Source of the DNA: Mytilus galloprovincialis
Lineage: Eukaryota; Mollusca; Bivalvia; Mytilida; Mytilidae
DNA length: 64,000 nt
Assembly: GCF_965363235.1 (NCBI RefSeq)
Contig: NC_134843.1
Location: forward strand, 91,235,795 to 91,299,794
Direction of reading: 5' to 3'
Under the pieces are notes generated by a model. That model was not told the origin of the DNA, ran no database searches, and saw only the letters and a program-made list of their open reading frames with translations. Below are positions 58,601 to 64,000 of this stretch, in pieces (position 1 is the stretch's first letter; every line of letters begins with the position of its first letter). Both the position numbers and the translations under genes were made by a program.

Positions 58601-60114
58601 TGGCCCACAGGGCCAAGTGAGCTTTTCTTATCACTTGCGACCGGCGTCCAGCGTCGTCCGTCGTCATTAACTTTTACAAAAATCTTCTCTTCTGAAACTA
58701 CTGGGCCAAATCTAACCAAACTTGGCCACAATCATTATTAGGGTATCTAGTTTAAAAAATGTGTGCATGACCCGGCCAACCAACCAAGATGGCCACCATG
58801 GCTAAAAAGAGAACATAGGGGTAAAATGTAGATTTTTGCCTATAACTCTGACGATGTGAAATTGTTTATCAAGTGAAGATCTATCTGCCCTGAAATTTTC
58901 AGATGAATCGGACAACCGGTTGTTGGGTTGCTGCCCCTGAATTGGTAATTTTAATGAAATTTTGCTGCTTTTGGTTATTATCTTGAATATAATTATAGAT
59001 AGAGATAAACTGTGAACAGCAATAATGTTCAGCAAAGTAAGATTTACAAATAAGTCAACATTTTTTTGTAAATTTTTGTGATCTTTTACAAAAATCTTCT
59101 CCTCTGAAGCTACTAAGACAAATTTAACTGAACTTGTCCAGAATCATCATTAGGGTATCTAGTTTAAATAATGTGTCTGGTGACCACGCCCGTAAATCAA
59201 GATGGCCGCCATGGCTAAAAATAGTATGTAGGGTAAAATGCAGTTTTTGGCTAATATCTCTGAAACCAAAGCATTTAGAGAAAATCTGTTGGGAAGAAAC
59301 TTGTTCGTTAGGTCAATATTTATCTGCCCTGAAATTTTTAGACCAATCGGGCAACTTGTTGTTGGGCTACTGACCCTGAATTAGTAATTTTAGGAAAATT
59401 TTGCAGCTTTTGATTGTAATTATCTTGAATATTATTATAGATAGAGATAAACTATAAAAAACAATAATGTACAGCAAAGTAAGAGCTACAAATAAGTCAA
59501 CTTGATCAAAGTGGTCAATTGACCCCTTACAGAGTTATTGTCCTTTATAGTCAATTTTTAACAATTTTCATAAATTTTGTAAATTTTTACAAAATATTTT
59601 CCATTGTCACTTCTGGGCCAATTTCATTATCGATAAAGATAATTGTAAGCAGCAAGATTGTTCAATAAAGAAAGATCTACAAACACATTACCAACACTTA
59701 AACACAATTTTGTCATGAATCTTTTATATGCACATAGACCAAGGTGAGCAACACAGGCTCTTTAGAGCCTCTAGTTAAAAATTTTCATAAATTTTATAAA
59801 TTTTTGTAAATATTTACAAAATATTTTCCACTGTAACTACTGGACCAAGTTCATTATAGATAGAGATAATTGTAAACAGCAAGATTGTTCAATAAAGTAA
59901 GATCTACAAACACATTACCAACACCAAAACACAATTTTGTGATAAATCCATCTGTGTCCTTTGTTTAATACGCACATATACCAAGGTGAGCGACTCAGGC
60001 TCTTTAGAGCCTCTAGTTATAATTCCACAAATTTCTCTTGCAGGACATGGAAGTGTAAAGTAGAGGCAGCAATAAAAATTCTTAAGCACAATTATGATGA
60101 ACCCTTGATAAAAA
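52604..60114 (+). CDS. USP7: USP7-like gene, 5' part: leader, RanBP2-linker-like exon, MATH domain
   Basis: Five coding exons with GT/AG borders and matching phases: 52,604-52,640 (start MAALRKDRRKTS), 53,770-53,934, 54,988-55,090, 56,547-56,663, 60,044-60,114. Together they give about 165 residues; the gene continues past the window. Exons 3-5 encode a MATH (TRAF-like) domain closest to USP7 (HAUSP), the deubiquitinase that removes ubiquitin from p53 and Mdm2 in mammals, where MATH binds short peptide motifs. The catalytic USP domain is not in the window, so a MATH-only paralog is possible. A possible 3' splice site at 52,535 suggests an upstream untranslated exon. An out-of-frame ATG at 52,599 gives a five-codon upstream frame overlapping the start. 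Confidence 0.75.
52656..52870. mobile_element. MITE with ACTGTGGATTCAT termini, copy 1
   Basis: ATACTGTGGATTCAT on the left and ATGAATCCACAGTAT on the right are terminal inverted repeats 215 bp apart. The interior reads GGGTACCAATTTTTGTGGAT and its partner ACGAAATTCACAAAAATGGG. It lies in intron 1 of the USP7-like gene, 15 bases past the splice donor at 52,641. A second copy is at 60,125-60,339. Confidence 0.75.
53497..53735. mobile_element. Foldback with paired hammerhead-like cores
   Basis: Arms of about 105 bp (53,497-53,600 and 53,631-53,735) are near-perfect reverse complements around a 30-bp AATCACAATCACAAAAATC spacer. Each arm, read toward its outer end, holds CCGATGA, then stem II GGATA-TCTGT-TATCC, then GAAA followed by TATTTATAAATA, which resembles a hammerhead core with C for T at the second base of CTGATGA. 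It lies in intron 1 of the USP7-like gene, about 35 bases before exon 2, separated by a TA microsatellite. Confidence 0.6.
53770..53934 (+). CDS. USP7-like gene exon 2, homologous to the RanBP2 linker
   Basis: 165 bp, 55 codons, phase 1 at both ends (a symmetric exon). Translation: DSDDITIIGEDKASIDQIDK, ARRLQLPDHFYLNKENTPDE, then VCIDCENY. It aligns with the tail of the RanBP2-like frame at 37.4 kb (DDSYIITDGIEY, EKATKEQIAMARKFFLPDHF, then CPGCIGCEDE past the stop). Vertebrate RanBP2 has a comparable linker after its Ran-binding domains. To my knowledge USP7 does not contain it. Splice sites are TTCATTATAG/A and G/GTAATA. Confidence 0.75.
54322..54876 (-). repeat. Dispersed mussel repeat R2, copy in intron 2
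   Basis: About 555 bp, from AAAACAAAAAAGAAGTGG to AGTCATGCATTT, same orientation as copy 1 and clearly more diverged. Contains GGACAGGCACATAC and ACAACTAATA. Lies in intron 2 of the USP7-like gene. Confidence 0.7.
54988..60114 (+). CDS. USP7-like gene exons 3-5: MATH domain
   Basis: Exon 3 (54,988-55,090, phases 1 to 2) gives EVTFKYTIEDIGKFKRKQLS then PPCMKGNLSW. Exon 4 (56,547-56,663, phases 2 to 2) gives RLVAKPQWKHNKKRKKSLSL then QNYLGIFLQCEGDAIS. Exon 5 (60,044-60,114, phases 2 to 1) gives TWKCKVEAAIKILKHNYDEP. These follow human USP7 MATH: F-x-x-x-x-LSPPC-x3-NL-W, then GFFLQC, then W-x-C-x-A-x2-KI. A basic insert HNKKRKK in exon 4 replaces the human loop. Introns of 1.5 and 3.4 kb separate the exons. 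Confidence 0.8.
55170..55610. repeat. Duplicated intron sequence of about 125 bp
   Basis: ATGTACAATT(TG/CTTG)CCAGAATTT...TATCAGCAATGTCTT...TCAAAAATCA occurs at about 55,230-55,350 and 55,470-55,600 with divergence, a pattern common in mussel intronic repeats. No gene. Confidence 0.45.
55860..56160 (+). repeat. Dispersed repeat with GTCTGTCC microsatellite, copy 1
   Basis: GAGCATTATGTT, then a TCTGT/TCCGTC run, then AAGTTTTAGGTGAAGGTA, CAACTTGAAACTTTAGTACA and CACATGTTC. A similar order occurs at 58,310-58,590. A truncated relative (GTCCGTCCGTCTGTCTGTC) is at 22,832. Confidence 0.55.
56835..57060 (+). repeat. Dispersed mussel repeat R2, 5'-shortened copy
   Basis: Plus-strand copy holding only the last 225 bases of R2: TTTTGCTCATTGTTG, TAGTTGTCTCATATGGCAAT and ACAACATCACTTTATTTTG. 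Loss of the 5' part with retention of the 3' part is what truncated retroelement copies show. Confidence 0.6.
57184..58014 (+). repeat. AACCGGATTTTTGTGAC repeat with internal 160-bp units, copy 1
   Basis: It begins AACCGGATTTTTGTGACAAA and ends AAATCCGGTTTGCTGTCG, so short inverted ends may exist. After a GGGCGGGCGGGCGG tract come about four tandem units of about 160 bp built on TTTACCGTTCAGGAGTTATG, GAAAGATTGAAAAATGG and CATGAACC(G/A)TTCAA. Other copies are at 61,449-62,394 and 63,407 onward. Short open frames inside are repeat by-products. Confidence 0.7.
58100..58270 (-). pseudogene. Penelope-like C-terminal fragment
   Basis: The minus strand reads QKLTKSFNRLIHKGFMYDTV followed by VKLFKDGFI, which lines up with CKLVAPLNKLILKGYLFNTV and IRSLNIVFI of the Penelope-like element at 29.7-29.8 kb. 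Only this short block is recognisable. It sits in intron 4 of the USP7-like gene. Confidence 0.45.
58290..58590 (+). repeat. Dispersed repeat with GTCTGTCC microsatellite, copy 2
   Basis: Same order as at 55,860: GAGCATTATGTT, a TCTGTC run, GGTTAAAGATTTTGGTCAAA, CAACTTGAAACTTAGTACAC and CACATTCTTGTTTTTAGC at the end. It abuts the AGCTCACCTGGCCC repeat. Confidence 0.55.
58592..60016 (+). repeat. AGCTCACCTGGCCC dispersed repeat with duplicated tail
   Basis: Starts TTAGCTCACCTGGCCCACAG and ends AGGCTCTTTAGAGCCTCTAG (59,775). The last 240 bases are repeated in tandem and end again at 60,016. Internally AAAATCTTCTC(T/C)TCTGAA and AAGATGGCC(A/G)CCATGGCTAA each occur twice, so the body also has duplicated halves. 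I recognise this as a very common bivalve repeat of unknown class. It fills most of intron 4 of the USP7-like gene and ends only 27 bases before exon 5. Confidence 0.65.
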
Positions 60115-60124
60115 GTAAGTTTAA

Positions 60125-60339
60125 AACTGTGGATAGATTGATTTTCGTGGGTATCAATTTTCCTGAATTAGGAAAACTTACATGTTCGGGGATATTTAAT
60201 TTCGGGGTTTTACCGAAGTCTGCTTACAAGTCTATACAAGTTTAGTTATTCTTTGTACATTTAATTTCGTGGTTCACCTACATATCCACAAAATCAAAGA
60301 AAATTGGTGTCCAACAAATTATAATGAATCCACAGTATG
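60125..60339. mobile_element. MITE with ACTGTGGATTCAT termini, copy 2
   Basis: AAACTGTGGAT on the left and ATGAATCCACAGTAT on the right, with internal TTTTCGTGGGTATCAATTTT and a late ATCCACAAAATCAAAGAAAA. Length is near that of copy 1 (215 bp). It starts 10 bases past the exon 5 splice donor of the USP7-like gene. Confidence 0.7.
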
Positions 60340-61351
60340 CTATTGTTGTAAAAGTCAGAATCTACCAACAGGTACCCTTTCTGGTTAAACAGGGGTCCAA
60401 TTTAAGCTTTTTTGTGTCCTGGCCAGCCGGACCAGTGAACTGAAAATCTACTGGTCTGGCTCTAAATTTACTGGTCCTGTAAAAATTATATTAATATGAC
60501 AAACACTAAATTATAAAAATGATAGATGTTTACTTTTATTTTCATGCTTTATTTTACATATATGTTAGACAGAAAGTGATTTCCTCTCTTTTATTCCTTA
60601 ATATTTTTTGGGCTGTTCTGATCGTTCATGAACAAGAACAGAATCGAACTTAAAATTTGAAGATCCCGTTACAAAAGTACATTTCTTAACATGGTCTGTC
60701 ACTGCAATCGTTCACATGCTATACAATGCATTACATTGCGATCGACTATATAATTTAACCATTAGCGATCTTTTTTCCAAGGATTTTTTTATATTTACGT
60801 TTCCTTTTGTCAATTTCCGACCTTCCTTTTGATTGTCAAATTTTTTTTTGGTCCAGGGGTTTAACTCCTTCAAATTTTTTTCACATTTTGTGTTGTTGTG
60901 AAGGACGATCACGCGAGAAATTGTTTTACTTAGGGTGCAATCAACAGTTTTTTTCTATGACGTCATATTTTGAGGGACCATGTATAAGTGACCCTTAGTG
61001 ATGGACTGATTAATAAAGATACTTGTATAAAACTAGATATCACTGGAATCAGAATGTTCTCTAGTTTATAATGAAATAAAAATAAAGTGTACTTTTAATA
61101 GTGTAAAAAAGTTTTATCCAGAGAAACTGGGAAAAACATTGCCTAATTTAAGCTTAAAAAACCTGAAATCAGGTCATGTGCACACCCCTGAAGACATGAT
61201 ACCTGCACATTTTTCATAATCAAAATTGTATGAATTTCATAGATTTTTTACCTGGTCTTTCAAAAAATTCATGCTTCAGGGTACGTTCGCCTGCTCCGAA
61301 AAGAGCTACAGTGGCTGCAAATAAGTTTTCAATTTTCACTGCAAAAAAAAA
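60340..61351. other. Intron 5 sequence with one diverged terminus-like motif
   Basis: 60,395-60,490 (GGGTCCAATTTAAGCTTTTT, TCCTGGCCAGCCGGACCAG, CTACTGGTCTGG) has the same design as the end of the 9.2-10.5 kb element. No partner end was found. The rest shows no gene; the next USP7-like exon was not recognised. Confidence 0.4.
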
Positions 61352-63309
61352 ACAGTGTTGTCTCCCCTCAAAACATGTATATTTAATCTAATTTTTCAAA
61401 TTATTTTAATCATTCAACCTGCTTTAATTGAAGTTAATTAACATTTTTAACCGGATTTTTGTGACAAAAATGTCGGTTATTGATTTGGGGATGTACGGCG
61501 GGCGGGCGGGCAGCCGGTCGGGCAGGCGGGCGGTAATCAAATGTTGTCCGTGCATTAACTCATGAACCGTTCAACCAAAGCTTTTAAAATTTTAATATGT
61601 TGTTACTGACAACTAAATGAAGGTCAAGTTCAATAATGGCAATTTTGACTTTTACCGTTCAGGAGTTATAGTTCTTGAAAGATTGAAAAATGGAGTTTCC
61701 AGTCGTGTCCGTGCATTTATGCATGAACTGTTCTACCTAAGCTTCCCAAATTTTAATATGTTGTTACTGATGACAAAATGGAGGTCAGGTTCAATAATGG
61801 CTATTTTGACTTTTACCGTTCAGGAGTTATGGTTCTTGAAAGATTGAAAAATGGAGTTTCCAGTCGTGTCCGTGCATTTACGCATGAACTGTTCTACCTA
61901 AGCTTCCCAAATCTTAATATGTTGTTACTGATGACAAAATGGAGGTCAAGTTCAATAATGACGATTTTGACTTTTACCGTTCAGGAGTTATGGTTCTTGA
62001 AAGATTGAAAAATGGTGTTTCCAGTCGTGTCCGTGCATTTTCTCATGAACCATTCAACCAAAGCTTTTGAAATTTTTATATGTTGTTACTGATGGCAAAT
62101 TAGAGGTCAAGTTCAATAATGTAGATTTTGACTTTTACCGTTCAGGAGTTATGGTTCTTGAAAGATTGTGAAATGGCGTTTCCATTCACGTTGTTGCATT
62201 TACTCATGAACCATTCAATCTAATATTATAAGCTTTTCAAATTTTAAGATGTTGATACTATTGACAAAATGGAGGTCAAATTTGATATTGACGATTTTCA
62301 CTTTCACCATTCATCAGTAATGGTTCTTGTGATATTGCCAGGACACAAATAAATATTAATAAATCCGGTTTGCTGTCGTTGTGACAGCCTCTTGTTTACA
62401 ACCAAATACTAAAAACATGATACTTTTTCACCAATTATGTTGATATAAAGGGACTTCCCTCCATGTCTATTTTTAGTTGGGGAATAACCCCTAGTTTTTT
62501 ATACGAAACTGTTTATAGCACCCTTAAGGCAATGCTTTGTATGCGAAATATTAAATTTTCTCAGCTTTTCTGAATCTGTACACTATACTGATTAAAATGA
62601 TGTCTTACTTTAAAGATTGTGACCATGAATAGTGAAACTACAGCTCTTTTTTTATGTCGTGCAGTAGTGGCATATTGGCCAGTGGCAAACAGTTTAACTG
62701 GCAAATTCAAAACATTTCCTGTATCACATTTTCATCAGTTTTACAAAGAAAATAAATCATAAAATAGGGTTTCTTTTGAATAAATAGAATAAAAACTATG
62801 AAATAAGCATGAATAAAGTTACTTTAAATATATTTTGTCCCTAGTGTTATATGAACTAAGTTATAGCTGAGTTGAGAAAATATTGAAATAGTGTTTTCTT
62901 AGGAATGGCATGTGTACCTTTTTGACTATAAAAAGTACCAAATATATATTATAATGAATAAAAATTTATGTAACACTGATCAGGAGTAAAGGTTAAAGTA
63001 GAAAAAATCTACACTTTTCATATGCAACTTTTGGTTCAAAATATATGAGAGATTGAATAAAAATATCATGACGTCGCAAAAAATGAAAATACTTCAATAT
63101 TCGCACAGAGTCTGGTTTTCTTATATCTGGTTGCTATGTACAAATCTGTAATATTTGCATTAAATATACCAAACTGATGCTTTTAAATTAATGTATACAT
63201 GCTGTACAATGTTTTTCGGAATTATTTTACTCCATTCGCTAACACATTTCTATGCTAAAACATCACTATATTTTATATTTGTCCCTTTAAGGGTGCAATC
63301 AGACTGTTT
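61352..63309 (+). repeat. 1,958-bp tandem duplication, unit 1
   Basis: Starts ACAGTGTTGTCTCCCCTCAA and is followed head-to-tail by a second unit at 63,310. All compared bases up to the window end appear the same. The unit holds copy 2 of the AACCGGATTT repeat (61,449-62,394) and about 900 bp of AT-rich DNA without a gene (62,395-63,309). Confidence 0.8.
61449..62394 (+). repeat. AACCGGATTTTTGTGAC repeat, copy 2
   Basis: As at 57,184, with five or so internal units of about 160 bp. Two overlapping 76-codon frames (starting at 61,617 and 61,778) are nearly the same peptide shifted by 161 bp, which reflects the tandem unit. Confidence 0.7.
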
Positions 63310-64000
63310 ACAGTGTTGTCTCCCCTCAAAACATGTATATTTAATCTAATTTTTCAAATTATTTTAATCATTCAACCTGCTTTAATTGAAGTTAATTAAC
63401 ATTTTTAACCGGATTTTTGTGACAAAAATGTCGGTTATTGATTTGGGGATGTACGGCGGGCGGGCGGGCAGCCGGTCGGGCAGGCGGGCGGTAATCAAAT
63501 GTTGTCCGTGCATTAACTCATGAACCGTTCAACCAAAGCTTTTAAAATTTTAATATGTTGTTACTGACAACTAAATGAAGGTCAAGTTCAATAATGGCAA
63601 TTTTGACTTTTACCGTTCAGGAGTTATAGTTCTTGAAAGATTGAAAAATGGAGTTTCCAGTCGTGTCCGTGCATTTATGCATGAACTGTTCTACCTAAGC
63701 TTCCCAAATTTTAATATGTTGTTACTGATGACAAAATGGAGGTCAGGTTCAATAATGGCTATTTTGACTTTTACCGTTCAGGAGTTATGGTTCTTGAAAG
63801 ATTGAAAAATGGAGTTTCCAGTCGTGTCCGTGCATTTACGCATGAACTGTTCTACCTAAGCTTCCCAAATCTTAATATGTTGTTACTGATGACAAAATGG
63901 AGGTCAAGTTCAATAATGACGATTTTGACTTTTACCGTTCAGGAGTTATGGTTCTTGAAAGATTGAAAAATGGTGTTTCCAGTCGTGTCCGTGCATTTTC
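63310..64000 (+). repeat. 1,958-bp tandem duplication, unit 2, cut by the window end
   Basis: Repeats 61,352-62,042 without a difference that I could see. Includes the beginning of the third AACCGGATTT repeat at 63,407. Confidence 0.8.

Noticed and set aside
61617-63966. Four plus-strand 76-codon frames (KVKFNNGNFDFYRSGVIVLE type) as a small gene family
   Set aside because: They are translations of the 160-bp internal units of the AACCGGATTT repeat, in two identical pairs 1,958 bp apart.
1-64000. CRISPR arrays, operons, Shine-Dalgarno sites or other bacterial features
   Set aside because: Introns, LINE, hAT, Gypsy and Penelope-like elements show a eukaryotic nuclear genome; the tandem arrays have no spacer pattern.

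Overview
The window looks like nuclear DNA of a marine mussel, most probably the genus Mytilus. It is AT-rich, has spliced genes with phase-consistent GT/AG introns, and is packed with repeats I recognise as typical of mussels: the repeat around CGAAACGCGCGTCTGGCG, the family ending near ACCACATCTTCTTTTTT, and the AGCTCACCTGGCCC family. The organism call rests on recognition of these repeats, not on a search. Most of the 64 kb is mobile-element material, and very little is host coding sequence.

Layout. 0-5 kb: a LINE ORF1 remnant and one copy of a diverged duplication shared with 33.6-36.2 kb. 5.4-7.7 kb: two neighbouring foldback elements made of CGTCCGTT-type motifs. 9.2-10.5 kb: an element with inverted termini. 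12.0-14.7 kb: a hAT-type element with an 8-bp target duplication and a LINE nested in it. 15.5-16.0 kb: a small unrecognised host-like gene with an apparent homopolymer frameshift. 16.3-20.2 kb: a 21-bp satellite with a 925-bp higher-order repeat, interrupted by a short insertion. 20.5-23.6 kb: dispersed repeats, a 990-bp inverted-repeat element and LINE pieces. 23.8-28.1 kb: a broken Ty3/Gypsy element on the minus strand. 29.0-31.6 kb: a broken Penelope-like element whose tail resembles a repeat seen five times here. 37.3-38.6 kb: a RanBP2-like gene fragment (zinc fingers, FG-like repeats, Ran-binding domain). 39.4 kb: a hammerhead-ribozyme-like motif. 43.5-51.6 kb: an apparently whole Ty3/Gypsy element with gag, pol and an envelope-like gene, and LTRs that look identical by eye.

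52.5-60.1 kb carries the clearest host gene. Five coding exons on the plus strand give the start of a USP7-like protein: a short leader, a 55-codon exon that resembles the RanBP2 linker coded at 37.4 kb, then three exons of a MATH domain. The gene runs out of the window. Its introns hold MITEs, a foldback with hammerhead-like cores and several dispersed repeats. 57.2-64 kb holds an array-like repeat family and the start of a 1,958-bp tandem duplication cut by the window end.

I see no tRNA or rRNA genes and no CRISPR. Splice sites, repeat borders and family names were read by eye, so outer coordinates of degenerate repeats are accurate only to tens of bases.
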